A DNA stretch of 64,000 bases, taken from NCBI GenBank assembly GCA_021463195.1, contig JAJTXZ010000004.1:44803-108802 (forward strand), read 5' to 3'. Shown here one piece after another: positions 1 through 9,341 of this stretch (its first letter is position 1; every line of letters starts with the position of its first letter). The notes beneath the pieces are model-generated. The model had not been told where the DNA came from, did not search any database, and saw nothing but the letters and a program-made list of their open reading frames with translations. A program made the translations under genes and the position numbers. Origin of the DNA: Anaerolineae bacterium. Its GTDB lineage: Bacteria > Chloroflexota > Anaerolineae > UBA4142 > SHND01.

Positions 1-512
1 TTACGCGGCAAACGCTGCGGCGCGCGCGGCGCGCCCGCGTGCCCGTCAGTTTCGATATCAACTATCGCCAAAAATTGTGGGCGCCGCAAATCGCCGCGCG
101 TACATTGCGCGAATTGATTCCAGATGTGACGCTGTTGTTTTGCGCGCGCGCGGACGCGCGCCGCGTGTTCGGTTTGCGCGGCGCGCCGGAAGAATTGGCG
201 CGGCAATTATTGGCGGCAAGCCGCGCGCAATGCGTCATTCTCACGCTCGACGCGGATGGCGCGCTGGCGTATGATGGTAAAAATATTTTTCACGCGCCCG
301 CGCCGCCGACCCAAATCATTGACCGCTTGGGCGCGGGCGACGCGTTCGTCGCGGGCGTATTGCACGGTTGGTTGGATGGCGACTTGGCGCAAGGTTTGCG
401 GTGCGGCGCGATGCTCGCCGCGCTCGCGCTCTCGCAACATGGCGACATGGTGTCCACTAATGCGCGCGAGTTGGAACAGTTGACACAACTTGAAAATTTT
501 GTGCTGCGTTAA
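1..512 (+). CDS. PfkB-family sugar kinase, C-terminal part (start outside window)
   Basis: The reading frame is open from the first bases, so the gene begins before the window; about 170 C-terminal residues are present. The segment VPVSFDINYRQKLW matches the conserved substrate/ATP-lobe region of ribokinase-fold kinases. RLGAGDAFVAGVLHGWL is PfkB signature 2, whose GAGD Asp is the catalytic base. The SFDINYR motif is typical of 2-keto-3-deoxygluconate kinases (KdgK), which phosphorylate KDG in the cytoplasm, but fructokinase or another sugar kinase cannot be excluded without the N-terminal substrate lobe. A strong hairpin terminator follows the stop codon. Confidence 0.85.
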   Translation, partial: TRQTLRRARRARVPVSFDINYRQKLWAPQIAARTLRELIPDVTLLFCARADARRVFGLRGAPEELARQLLAASRAQCVILTLDADGALAYDGKNIFHAPAPPTQIIDRLGAGDAFVAGVLHGWLDGDLAQGLRCGAMLAALALSQHGDMVSTNARELEQLTQLENFVLR

Positions 513-543
513 CACGCGCCTTGCGCGACCACAATGGCGCAAC

Positions 544-578
544 AAAAAAACACAACGCGAAAATGCGTTGTGTTTTTT
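544..578. terminator. Bidirectional intrinsic terminator
   Basis: A 9-bp stem (acacaacgc / gcgttgtgt, 6-nt loop) is flanked by an A run on the left and a T run on the right, so it can terminate both strands. It sits between the convergent sugar kinase (+) and subtilase (-) genes. Confidence 0.85.
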
Positions 579-619
579 GTTCTTGACGTTCCTTGGCGCA
601 AGATGCGCTCTCGAAAAAT

Positions 620-3031
620 TTATCGGGCGAGCGCGCGTTTCACCGCCGCGTACGCATCCACAATGCCGTATCCGACAAAATCATTTGGCGTCGCGTTCGG
701 GTCGCCGCACACGATTTGTTCTGTCGCCACATCCACGCGCTGCGCGGTCGCGCGCAAAATTTCTTCGGTTGCGTCAATAGCGCCAATCAATTTTGGATTC
801 GCCGACCACAATAGCGCGACGACACCCGCCACATGCGGGCCCGCCATAGACGTTCCCGAATTTTCCGCGTATGTTCCGTCAGGCATGGCTGAATTGACCG
901 CCACACCCGGCGCGGCAATATCCGGTTTCACGCGTCCGCTGCCGTCCGCAAGCACCGGACCCCGACTCGAAAAATCCGCAAGGCGGCGATTGCGATCTAT
1001 GGCGCCCACCGAAAATACATCGTCATACAGCGCAATCGGGTCTTGAATGCTGCTGCAACCGGGACCATCATTTCCCGCCGACGCGACGACAAAGACGCCT
1101 GCGTCACGCAACGCGCGCACCGCCGCCACCAGCGCGTTCGCGTCACAGCCCTCGATTTGAGGACAGCCCCAACTGTTGTTTAAAATCATCGCGCCGCGCG
1201 TCGGAGCGCCATCGCGCAGCGCATCGCCGTTTTGCGGATAGGGCGCGAGCAAAAATTGCATACAGTTCAAATACAAACCGGGGTTGCCCAAATTGCGCGC
1301 GAGATTCACGCAGCCAATCCATTCTGCCTCAGGCGCGACGCCGACTCGTTTTCCCAAAATCGAGCCGAGCGTGTGCGTGCCGTGACCGCCAATATCCGTC
1401 GGCCGCGTCGTATGAAACCACGGGTCAAGCCAGTTGTAATCGTTATTGCCGTCGCGACCGCGATATTGCGCGGACAATTCCGGATGCGCGCCATCCACGC
1501 CCGAATCGGATTGGCCGATGAGAATGCCCTGCCCGCGCACATTGAAATCTTGCCACACGCGATTCGCGCCAATCAATGTCAAATTCCAATCAGGACTGGT
1601 CGGCGCGACGGTATCTTGTCCGCGCGCCATTGGCGGTTTGGCGGGCAGCGGGCGCATCACCGGCGCAGGCAAAATGCGGTCCACTTCAGCGCCCGATACA
1701 AGCAACCAGACGAGCCAATAGTCCGCGTCCGCCTGTATCGCATTCACCAAATAGTATGGGGTGTACGCAATACCGAATTGCGTCAGCGACGCGCGCAGCT
1801 CTGCTTGTGTTTGCGCGGCATGGTCGGTCAAAGTTTTATGCGCCCACACGCGCCGCGCGTTATAGTCCGCGTTATTTTTCGCCGCGGAAACATCAGCTTG
1901 ATTTTTTAGAATGATAAAAACTTGGTCGCCGTACAAACCCGGTTGTCCGACGAATCCGTACAACAAGAGCGCCGCGCTCGCCGCGATGCCCGCGCCGAGC
2001 CACATCCATCGCGCGTCCCGCCACGCCAACAGCCGCTTTCGTGAAACAAACAGAATAATACCCAACGACCACGCGCCCAGCGTCATTAACGCGGTCGCGC
2101 CCAACACATACATTATCAACTCGCCAGCGCCGATGACTGCCACCAAAATTCCCGCCTTGGGATCAAGCAGCAACAGCGGCGCGGCGGCAGTCAACGCGAG
2201 CAGCGCGAACAGCGCGCGCTCATTCCAGCCGCGCGCTGTTTGAAAATTGACGTGCGCCAAACCCATCACCAGCCAACCCAGCGCGGCGAGCGGCAGCATA
2301 AACCATAATTGAACGCCGTTGAATCCAAGCGCGCTGCCCATCACCAAAAGGACCGCGCCGACGACAAAACCGCCCAGCGTAATATCCCAACCCGCGCCGC
2401 GCGTGTCGGACGCCATTCCGCGCAGCCATACGCGTGTCAATAGCATCGTCGCCGCCAACGCGAATGCGCCTGCGTTGAGAATGCCCAATATCACATCGGT
2501 CAGCGAGCCGAGCGCGCCCCATGCCACCCAAGGCAGCGCCAAACCAATTCCGCAAAACACCGCGAGCGCGAGCGCATTCGACGCGGCGCGTTCCAACAGC
2601 GCGCCGCGATTAGTGCGCAGCCACAAGACGCCGGCGAACGCGAGCGCGAGCAGAATTTGCGCGAGCAAAAGCGTTTGCGAAGCGGTGACGGGCGCGAGGC
2701 GCGCGGGCGCAAGCGCCAAAAGAAATATGGTCGCGCCAAGCCACGCGCGAAATATGCCGCGATAACGCGGCGCGCGCCACAACCAAGCCAAGGGCAAAAG
2801 CGGCAGGAGCAGCGCGAGACCCTGTATTACCGCCGCGCTCGCAAAGATTTGCGCGGTGGTAATATCCGCGCGCCGCAAAAACGTGCCCGGTTCAGATGCC
2901 ACCACGAGCGCGCTCATTTGCGTCAAGAGCGCGCAGCCGCAGACCCAGACGAATAGCAAGCCACACACGAGGATGCTTGCCCAATCCGCTTTTTGTTTTG
3001 ACGCGGGTGAAACCATACGCGATTCAAGCAT
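620..3031 (-). CDS. Polytopic membrane protein with C-terminal S8 subtilisin-like protease domain
   Basis: 803 aa. Residues 1-360 contain about 9-10 hydrophobic helices. Residues 368-455 resemble the inhibitor-I9/bacillopeptidase F propeptide (VFIILKNQADVSAA... and YLVNAI). Residues 480-803 are a subtilase domain with all catalytic residues: Asp509 (GQSDSGVDG), His550 (GGHGTHT), Asn618-619 (NNSWG region) and Ser728 (NSGTSMAGPH). Secreted subtilases of this type normally start with a signal peptide; here the propeptide follows a full membrane domain, so the protease probably stays tethered with its catalytic part outside. The start codon directly abuts the stop of the upstream membrane gene, implying co-transcription and possible joint function. 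The family call is secure; the target is unknown. Confidence 0.9.
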   Translation of the reverse strand: MLESRMVSPASKQKADWASILVCGLLFVWVCGCALLTQMSALVVASEPGTFLRRADITTAQIFASAAVIQGLALLLPLLPLAWLWRAPRYRGIFRAWLGATIFLLALAPARLAPVTASQTLLLAQILLALAFAGVLWLRTNRGALLERAASNALALAVFCGIGLALPWVAWGALGSLTDVILGILNAGAFALAATMLLTRVWLRGMASDTRGAGWDITLGGFVVGAVLLVMGSALGFNGVQLWFMLPLAALGWLVMGLAHVNFQTARGWNERALFALLALTAAAPLLLLDPKAGILVAVIGAGELIMYVLGATALMTLGAWSLGIILFVSRKRLLAWRDARWMWLGAGIAASAALLLYGFVGQPGLYGDQVFIILKNQADVSAAKNNADYNARRVWAHKTLTDHAAQTQAELRASLTQFGIAYTPYYLVNAIQADADYWLVWLLVSGAEVDRILPAPVMRPLPAKPPMARGQDTVAPTSPDWNLTLIGANRVWQDFNVRGQGILIGQSDSGVDGAHPELSAQYRGRDGNNDYNWLDPWFHTTRPTDIGGHGTHTLGSILGKRVGVAPEAEWIGCVNLARNLGNPGLYLNCMQFLLAPYPQNGDALRDGAPTRGAMILNNSWGCPQIEGCDANALVAAVRALRDAGVFVVASAGNDGPGCSSIQDPIALYDDVFSVGAIDRNRRLADFSSRGPVLADGSGRVKPDIAAPGVAVNSAMPDGTYAENSGTSMAGPHVAGVVALLWSANPKLIGAIDATEEILRATAQRVDVATEQIVCGDPNATPNDFVGYGIVDAYAAVKRALAR

Positions 3032-3862
3032 TTAGCCAACGTTCGCGTTAAAACGTCCCAAAAAAGTTTCGATGCGTCTGCCGCCGCTTTGCAGATACGA
3101 AATACTCGACCACGCCAACGCGACGCCGCCAATCAAAGCCGCAGCCATCACTACCGTAATACCAAAAGCAATCATGTTCACTGTGGAGGGGAAACTTGCT
3201 TGCCGCGCAATCGCGTTTGTCATGGTCGTATTCGCCCTTTGATTCAAATCATTGGTCGCATCGCGCGCGACTTGGAGCGCGCCGTCAATGCGCTGCAAAC
3301 GCGCGGTGATGCCGCCGGTAACGGCTTGCGTCGCATCCACTTTTAAATCGCGGATTTCCAGACCGACGCGCAACAATTCTTGTTCCGCTTCATCCAATGC
3401 CGCGTCTAACGCTTGCGCGCGCGCCATATCGGGCGCGAACGTAGCTGTAAACGGATTCGCGTTCGCGGCTGCCGCGAGCGAAGCGGTGCGAGCCAGCGCG
3501 ACGCGCGCCGCGCGCGCGCTTTGCAAGAGCGTACGCAGTTCCGGCGAAGCGCGCTCATCATATTGTTGTCGGAGCGCGTTTAGAATCACGGGATTCTCGC
3601 TGAGATTGACGCCGACCGTGGCGACGCGCGTTTCAATATCAGAGACATTAGTTTGCACACTGCCCACCGCCGTATCCACCAGAGTCAACAACTCGCTCGA
3701 CTGTCGCGCGTTGTTCTCGACAGAGGACAAGAGGTTCAGCGCGGCAGTATTGACTGTGCCGGCTGTCCACCAGACGCCATAGATACCGAACAGCATACAC
3801 ACCGCCGCCACAATGCCGATGATCGCCAAAGCAATCGCGCTAATCTTTTTTTGCGTGGTCAT
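3032..3862 (-). CDS. Membrane protein with periplasmic/extracellular coiled coil
   Basis: 276 aa, not assigned to a known family. There is a hydrophobic helix near the N-terminus (residues 9-35), a long Ala/Leu/Gln-rich helical region (about 40-215) that looks coiled-coil, and a second hydrophobic helix (about 225-255). The topology resembles chemoreceptor or sensor input regions, with two membrane helices bracketing an external helical domain, but no signalling domain follows. The start is supported by an AAGGAG site 10 nt upstream. Its stop codon is immediately followed by the ATG of the membrane subtilase, so the two are very likely one operon; a role as anchor, regulator or substrate of that protease is inference. 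Confidence 0.7.
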   Translation of the reverse strand: MTTQKKISAIALAIIGIVAAVCMLFGIYGVWWTAGTVNTAALNLLSSVENNARQSSELLTLVDTAVGSVQTNVSDIETRVATVGVNLSENPVILNALRQQYDERASPELRTLLQSARAARVALARTASLAAAANANPFTATFAPDMARAQALDAALDEAEQELLRVGLEIRDLKVDATQAVTGGITARLQRIDGALQVARDATNDLNQRANTTMTNAIARQASFPSTVNMIAFGITVVMAAALIGGVALAWSSISYLQSGGRRIETFLGRFNANVG

Positions 3863-3904
3863 ATTCTTTTGCTCCTTGTGTCTTTTCGCATTATCTAGCG
3901 CGCG

Positions 3905-4495
3905 TCATTTCGCTTTGGACGCGCGCTGCAGTTTAACAGTGTAATAAACGCACGGATGATCGCTGTGCAAATCAAATTCGCACGCCGCCGCCAGAGACGC
4001 TTTGGCAATCTCTAACGGCGTTTTGTAGCGATGGTAATTGGCATGCAGCGCGCCGAGCGCGTATTCTTGGCCCGAACCGATTGCCCAGAATTTGGAAAAA
4101 TTGGCGACGGAGCGCATATCGGTCACATAGAATGTGCCAAACGGATTGCAAATCAACGCGAGAATGCGCGACGATTCGTATGGGTCATCCTTGTCGTCGC
4201 GCGGATTGACAAAGTATTGGTCTTTGAGCTCTTTGTGCATCTTGCGCCAAAATTCAAAAATCGCTTCGGCGGAAGAGAGGTCGGCTTTTTCTTTGAGCGT
4301 AGAGAGATAACTTTTCAAAACCATTTGATGCCCGGCGAAACCGACCATACCGATATAGGCGTCGTGATATTGAAAGACTTTGCCATTGTCGAGGCCAAAA
4401 TCTTGACGTTGACGAATATGCCCGCCCCACGTCGTCATGGAATCGGCGGCAATACATGCTTGCGTACCCTTGCGTACGACAATAATTGTGGACAT
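3905..4495 (-). CDS. Ntn-hydrolase of the proteasome/HslV superfamily
   Basis: 196 aa. The N-terminus MSTIIVVRKGTQACIAADS aligns with the proteasome beta/HslV start (HslV: TTIVSVRRNG...IAGDG), including the Asp17-equivalent in AADS and a Lys in NGKVF that may take the place of Lys33. After removal of Met the exposed residue would be Ser rather than Thr if aligned without gaps; Thr is the next residue. Length fits a single Ntn-hydrolase domain. An AGGAG site supports the start. No HslU-type ATPase is nearby, so it may act alone or with an unlinked partner. Activity is inferred from family only. Confidence 0.7.
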   Translation of the reverse strand: MSTIIVVRKGTQACIAADSMTTWGGHIRQRQDFGLDNGKVFQYHDAYIGMVGFAGHQMVLKSYLSTLKEKADLSSAEAIFEFWRKMHKELKDQYFVNPRDDKDDPYESSRILALICNPFGTFYVTDMRSVANFSKFWAIGSGQEYALGALHANYHRYKTPLEIAKASLAAACEFDLHSDHPCVYYTVKLQRASKAK

Positions 4496-4743
4496 ACAAA
4501 CTCCTGAAATTTGATTTAACGAATCAACGATTTAAAAATCCTAGCGCTTGATTGCGCGAACATCCGCGTCACAAGACGTTCTCTAACGCCGCAGAGAATG
4601 CGGGTTGGGCAATTTCATGTTGTTCGAATACTGGATTTGGCGACTCATTTTAGCGCGCGCGCGATGATACCCGCCTGAAACCAATTTTAGAAATATCTGA
4701 GAATGGATAAAAAAAACCGCCGCCGCGCGCGCGAATTTTCGCA

Positions 4744-4771
4744 TTGTAACATACAAATTCATTGGTAAAAT
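4744..4771 (+). promoter_or_regulatory. Candidate leaderless promoter of the glycosyltransferase gene
   Basis: TTGTAA (4744-4749), 16-nt spacer, TAAAAT (4766-4771), then only 7 nt to the ATG at 4779. The expected transcription start would fall on or beside the start codon, and there is no Shine-Dalgarno sequence. The alternative ATG at 4770 overlaps the -10 element, which argues against it. Confidence 0.5.
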
Positions 4772-4778
4772 GCGGCGC

Positions 4779-5987
4779 ATGGCGACGATTTGTTTCTTTA
4801 ACATTCCCGCGACAGGGCATGTCAACCCCGCCTTGGCGCTCGTGCGCGCATTGGTGGAACGCGGCGACCGCGTGATTTTTTTTGACACGCCCGCATTTCA
4901 AGACAAAGTGCAAGCGACAGGCGCGGAATTTCGCGCCGTGCCTTTGACGTATGATTTTGTGCCGCGTCAGGACGTGCTTGCGCCGTTCAAAGCGATGGAC
5001 TTGATTTTGGAACAGGCGCAGCGAGTTTTGCCGTATTGTTTGGACCAAGCTCGCGCGCTGCAACCTGATTTAATTTTGTACGACACGATGTGTCCGTGGG
5101 GCAGTCATGTCGCGCAATTATTGCGCATGCCCGCCGTCACGTTTTGCGCCATCCTGTATATCGGTTCGCGAAATTTTTTGGCGTGGCCCCGCCGCACCAA
5201 ATTGACGCGCGGAATGTTGAGCAATCCGCTGTATATCGCCGCGCAGCTCGCCAAATATCAAGCGCGCGCCGCGCAGCTATGGCTGCGGTATCAAGCGCGT
5301 TCGCCGTGGTTTCTCGATTTCTTTGTCAATCCCGCCGCCCTGACGCTGCTCGCCACTTCGCGTTATTTTCAAATCGGCGGCGACCGTTTCGGCGACGCGT
5401 TTCAGTTTATCGGTCCGCTGATTGAACCGCGTCATGACGCGCCGCCGCTGCCGCGCGATTGGATGGACGGACAACCGTTGGTGTATATTTCGCTCGGCAC
5501 GTTATTCAATGACCGCGCCGATTTTTTCCGCGTATGCGTGGAAGCGTTCCGCGACGCGCCGTATCGCGTGCTTGTCGCGTTGGGCAATCGCGTGCGCGTT
5601 GAGGAACTGGGCGCGCTGCCCGCGCACATTCGCGCCGAGCCGTATGTGTTGCAGCTCCAAGTCTTGCCGCGCGCCCGCGCGTTTATCACTCACGCGGGCA
5701 TGAACAGCGTAAGCGAAGCGGCATGGTTCGGGACGCCAATGCTTTTGGCGCCGCAAGGCGGCGACCAAGATTTTATCGCGTATCGCGTAGAACAGTTGGG
5801 CGCGGGCGCGCAAATTGACTCGCGCAAAATTTCGCCGCAGGCGCTGCGCGCGCAAACGGAACGGGTGATGCAAGACGAACGGTACCGCGCCGGCAGCCGC
5901 AAAATCGGCGACTCGTTTCGCGCGGCGGGCGGCGTGTCACGCGCGTTGGAGGCGCTCGACGCGTTCATGGCGCGCCACAAACGCTGA
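4779..5987 (+). CDS. Glycosyltransferase, MGT/UDP-glycosyltransferase (GT1) family
   Basis: 402 aa. It would transfer a sugar from a nucleotide-sugar donor to a small lipophilic acceptor (GT-B fold, GT1). The N-terminal MATICFFNIPATGHVNPAL is the typical acceptor-lobe start of macrolide-type transferases (GHVNP). The C-terminal donor-binding signature is present: PLVYISLGTLF (about 230) and FITHAGMNSVSEAAWFGTP followed by PQGGDQDFIAYRVEQLGAG (about 306-345), with the conserved His, Gly, Ser, Glu, Pro and final D/Q region. No signal peptide or membrane segment. The gene stands alone between a minus-strand hydrolase and a convergent peptidase. The acceptor cannot be told. Confidence 0.9.
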   Translation: MATICFFNIPATGHVNPALALVRALVERGDRVIFFDTPAFQDKVQATGAEFRAVPLTYDFVPRQDVLAPFKAMDLILEQAQRVLPYCLDQARALQPDLILYDTMCPWGSHVAQLLRMPAVTFCAILYIGSRNFLAWPRRTKLTRGMLSNPLYIAAQLAKYQARAAQLWLRYQARSPWFLDFFVNPAALTLLATSRYFQIGGDRFGDAFQFIGPLIEPRHDAPPLPRDWMDGQPLVYISLGTLFNDRADFFRVCVEAFRDAPYRVLVALGNRVRVEELGALPAHIRAEPYVLQLQVLPRARAFITHAGMNSVSEAAWFGTPMLLAPQGGDQDFIAYRVEQLGAGAQIDSRKISPQALRAQTERVMQDERYRAGSRKIGDSFRAAGGVSRALEALDAFMARHKR

Positions 5988-6094
5988 CGCAGCGCCTCGC
6001 GATTTCGGACACAGCTGTCACCGGCGCCGCAGCCGCGAATGCCGCTATCGTCAATCCGCGCAAATAGAAAACGGCGCGTCTTGATTTGACCGTT

Positions 6095-7882
6095 TCATTT
6101 CACCAAATCTTCAAAGCGTTCGATTTCCTGTTCAATCGTCTTTAAACTCGCGCGCCAGAAATCGGGCTGGCGAATATCAAAACCGAAACGCGCGGTGAGC
6201 GTTGCCGCGTCCGCCATGCCGGTGGACGATAATAACGCGTCATAATTTGTTTTGAATTCCGACGGATTTTGCTGATACTGCGCGTACAAGCCGAGTCCAA
6301 ACAACAACCCAAACATATACGGAAAATTATAAAACGCCATGCTGTCGCGATAATAATGCGGTTTCGCCGCCCACATGTACGGATGCAATGCGTTCGGATC
6401 CAACCCGTCGCCATACGTTTCCTTTTGCGCGTCGAGCATCAAGTCGCACAATTCCCGCGCCGACCATTCACGCGCGCGCCGACCATCGAACACGCGACTC
6501 TCGAACAAAAAGCGACTCGTAATGTCCACCACCACTTGACACGAACCTTGCAGCGAATTTTCCAAAATCGCCAGCTGTTCCGCCGCGTCCGCCTCGCGCA
6601 GCGCCGCTTGTTTCACTATCGTCTCGCAAAAAATACTCGCCGTTTCCGCCAACGTCATCGGCGTGTCGCGCTGAATGCTGGTGCGCGGCGCCAATACGAG
6701 ATTATGATAAGCATGTCCCAATTCATGCGCGAGCGTGCTCATGCCGCCGAACGTGGGTTTGAAATTGGATAGGACGCGCGACTCGCCCGCGCGGACGGAC
6801 ATGCAAAACGCGCCATCGCGTTTCCCCGCGCGCGGCTCGGCATCAATCCAATGTTCGTCGAACGCGCGTCGCGCCAACGCCTGCATTTTTTCGGAATAGG
6901 AACCAAAGTGCATGAGAATAAAGGCGCGCGCGTCATCGTACGACCAGACGCGCGCGTCCGCGCCGAGCGGAGCAAAGAGGTCGTAAAACGTCAACTGTTC
7001 TACATGCAGCGCGCGCGCTTTGGCGCGGAGGTAACGGCGAAAAGCGGGAAACGACTCGCGCGCGGCGAACAGCATCGCGTCGAGCGTCGCGCGGTCAATC
7101 GCCGCGTCGAAAATGGCTTGGTCCAGCGCGGTTGCCCAATGACGCCGCGCCGAGAGCGTATTCATTTGTCCTTTGATGCTATTGAGCGCGGCGGCGAGCG
7201 GCACAGCGTATTTTTCCCACGCGGCGAGTTCGGCATAATGCGCGCGCGCGCGCGTCTCGCGGCGCGCGTCGGACGCGAGATTGCGCGCCGCGCTCATCGG
7301 CAGCGTTTGCGCCGCGCCATCCAGTTCCACCTCCACCATGATTTGCGAAGTGACGTTGCCGTGCAGACGCGCCCACGCGCTGCCGCCCGACAAATTCAAT
7401 TCCATCGCGAGTTCTTCTTCGACCGGCGACATTTGATGCGCCGCCTCGACGCGCGCGCGGCTCAACGCATATTCATGCGCGCGCGCCGTCGCCGATTGGG
7501 CGACGAGCGCGGCTTGGTCGAGCGACCCGAGCCAAGCGACGAGTCGGGCGCCGAGTTTTGACAGCGTGACGAGCTGAATTTGCAGCGCGCTCGCGCGCGC
7601 TTGCGCCAACGCATTACGCGAATCGGTGGCGACAAATGATTGAATGTACGCCATGACGGGACGCGTTTCATCGAACGTCGCGTTATAGGTGTTCAAGACC
7701 AAATCGAATACGCGCGCGGTCTCGGCATTTGTCACCGCGTCGGGCGCGCGCGCGATGTGATATTCGTCAAACAATTCCGCGAGCGCGTTCACGCGCGCGA
7801 CGACCTTCGCGAACCCTTGCTCGAATTCCGCTGATTCAAGCGAAGGAAAAATATTGGAGAGGTCCCAGTGTGGTAGAGTCAT
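6095..7882 (-). CDS. pepF: M3-family oligoendopeptidase F-like metallopeptidase
   Basis: 595 aa, the usual length of PepF. It would cleave medium-length peptides in the cytoplasm. The zinc site is complete: His386-Glu387-x-x-His390 in HELGHAYH and Glu413 in the LAETASIF motif. The start MTLPHWDLSNIFPSLES is the typical PepF opening (W-DLS-IFP). The N-terminal half is helical as in M3 enzymes, and YYRDSMAFYNFPYMFGLLFG near the end is the usual family block. There is no signal peptide. Upstream of the start is an A-rich tract without a Shine-Dalgarno site; it shares a 24-nt sequence with the region upstream of the nucleoside phosphorylase gene at 39390. Confidence 0.93.
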   Translation of the reverse strand: MTLPHWDLSNIFPSLESAEFEQGFAKVVARVNALAELFDEYHIARAPDAVTNAETARVFDLVLNTYNATFDETRPVMAYIQSFVATDSRNALAQARASALQIQLVTLSKLGARLVAWLGSLDQAALVAQSATARAHEYALSRARVEAAHQMSPVEEELAMELNLSGGSAWARLHGNVTSQIMVEVELDGAAQTLPMSAARNLASDARRETRARAHYAELAAWEKYAVPLAAALNSIKGQMNTLSARRHWATALDQAIFDAAIDRATLDAMLFAARESFPAFRRYLRAKARALHVEQLTFYDLFAPLGADARVWSYDDARAFILMHFGSYSEKMQALARRAFDEHWIDAEPRAGKRDGAFCMSVRAGESRVLSNFKPTFGGMSTLAHELGHAYHNLVLAPRTSIQRDTPMTLAETASIFCETIVKQAALREADAAEQLAILENSLQGSCQVVVDITSRFLFESRVFDGRRAREWSARELCDLMLDAQKETYGDGLDPNALHPYMWAAKPHYYRDSMAFYNFPYMFGLLFGLGLYAQYQQNPSEFKTNYDALLSSTGMADAATLTARFGFDIRQPDFWRASLKTIEQEIERFEDLVK

Positions 7883-7905
7883 TTTTGATTTTTGCTTTCT
7901 GATTT
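7882..7905 (-). repeat. 24-nt sequence repeated upstream of two genes (copy 1)
   Basis: The sequence directly before the pepF start matches 39398-39421, upstream of the nucleoside phosphorylase start, at 23 of 24 positions (one C/T change). Both copies lie in the same orientation relative to the gene that follows and fill the place of a ribosome-binding region. Confidence 0.6.
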
Positions 7906-7945
7906 TTAGTTTTGGATTTCAGGACGCTGCATTGCGCTATGCGCT

Positions 7946-9160
7946 TTACAAAAATTTTCGCGCCAACGCCAAAAGGCGCGAATACGCGTTGCTCAAGAGC
8001 GGCGACCACGATGAATCGGGCAGCATCGGCGGGAACGAAGAGACGCCGGGTTGTTCCCAACGATTGTTTACGCCCGAACCATCCCAAATCAACGCGACGG
8101 CGGGAAAGCCAAATGCTTTGGCGGATGGATGCGGGTCAAAGGCGTTGTTTTCGATAATATTACCGTAGATATGATTATTTTCCGGTTCCGTGCCAACATC
8201 AAATTCAGCGCGGTCGCTGAAAAAAGTGTGGAGCGATACCAGCGCAATCGCCGCGCTGCGATTGTCGCGAATTTCATTCCGCGTAATCTCGGTGCCATCG
8301 GGCCCCAATAAAACGATACCGACACCGGGCGGAACGCGCGAGACGACGCTGCCGGGCTTGCCGAAATTTTCCAGATTGTTGCCGATGATGCGATTATTGA
8401 TGAGCTGATTATTCGTTGTCTCTTTGCGCGCCAGGTCAGGCAAAACAAAAACGAGCAAGCCGCTAGTATTGTTATGCAAATAGTTATTGTCGGCGACGCC
8501 GTTCGACGTATTTTCAAATTCCAAACCCGTCACGTTGCCGTACGCTTCATTATCGCGAATCATGACATTTTCAGATTGTCCGATATACAAAGCCGCGTCG
8601 CTCGCGCCCGTGACGATATTATTTTCCATCAAAATATTTTTGGAATGGACGGGGAACAAGCCATACTCGCCCGTCGAATCGGCAAAGATGCCGCGCAGGG
8701 TCACGCCGTCCGAGCCATTGATGAGAATGCCGTTCGCCTGATAGTTTTTGATAATTAAATTTTCGACGACAAACTGGTCGCCGCAGGCAATGATGCCGTT
8801 GCCAATTTGCTTTTGACCGTCCAGCACAGGACGCGTATCGCCCTGCCCTTCGCCGCGCACGGTGATATTGTTGCGTTTCACAACCACACCTTCGTTGTAC
8901 GTGCCGGACGAAATTAAAACCGTGTCGCCGGGACGCGCCTTGTCAACGGCAGTTTGGATTTTTTCGCCCGCCTTGACCGTAATTGTTTGCGGATCGCCCA
9001 CGACAGCTTGCTTTTCGACCGCGCAAGTCGGGGTGCGATTTTCTTCGTTCGCTTGCGCCACGTTGCCGCGATCCGCGCCGGGCGGCGCAAAGAGATATAA
9101 CAGGCAAGCAAAGAGGATGACCAGCGGAATCGCGAACAGCCACATTTTGCGATTTTTCAT
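7946..9160 (-). CDS. Exported right-handed beta-helix (NosD/pectin-lyase-fold) protein
   Basis: 404 aa. The start is set at 9160 (MKNRKMWLFAIPLVIL...) because a GGAGG site lies just upstream and a hydrophobic signal/anchor follows; the frame is open further upstream but that extension has no support. The body (about residues 50-340) is a series of 20-25 residue parallel beta-helix rungs with Asn ladders (NNITVRGEGQG, VENLIIKNYQANGILI, ENNIVTGASDAALYIG, RDNEAYGNVTGLEF, DNNYLHNNTSGLLV), as in NosD and surface polysaccharide-binding or -cleaving proteins. No catalytic set can be named. Likely extracytoplasmic and membrane-anchored. Confidence 0.85.
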   Translation of the reverse strand: MKNRKMWLFAIPLVILFACLLYLFAPPGADRGNVAQANEENRTPTCAVEKQAVVGDPQTITVKAGEKIQTAVDKARPGDTVLISSGTYNEGVVVKRNNITVRGEGQGDTRPVLDGQKQIGNGIIACGDQFVVENLIIKNYQANGILINGSDGVTLRGIFADSTGEYGLFPVHSKNILMENNIVTGASDAALYIGQSENVMIRDNEAYGNVTGLEFENTSNGVADNNYLHNNTSGLLVFVLPDLARKETTNNQLINNRIIGNNLENFGKPGSVVSRVPPGVGIVLLGPDGTEITRNEIRDNRSAAIALVSLHTFFSDRAEFDVGTEPENNHIYGNIIENNAFDPHPSAKAFGFPAVALIWDGSGVNNRWEQPGVSSFPPMLPDSSWSPLLSNAYSRLLALARKFL

Positions 9161-9305
9161 AACGCCTCCGAAAGAGTGAATCAAAACGCCGCGCGCAAAT
9201 GGCGTCGCGCGCGGCGTCGGGCAAAATTCGCGCGCGCGGTTTGACTTGTATTTTATATCATTCTGTCCGTTGCGGCGATTGAAAAAATCCGCCGCCGCGC
9301 CTATC

Positions 9306-9333
9306 TTGAAAACTAATACGGACTCTGTATAAT
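9306..9333 (+). promoter_or_regulatory. Candidate leaderless promoter
   Basis: TTGAAA (9306-9311), 16-nt spacer, TATAAT (9328-9333), then 8 nt to the ATG at 9342. The spacing places the transcription start on the start codon. Confidence 0.65.
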
Positions 9334-9341
9334 CCAATATC

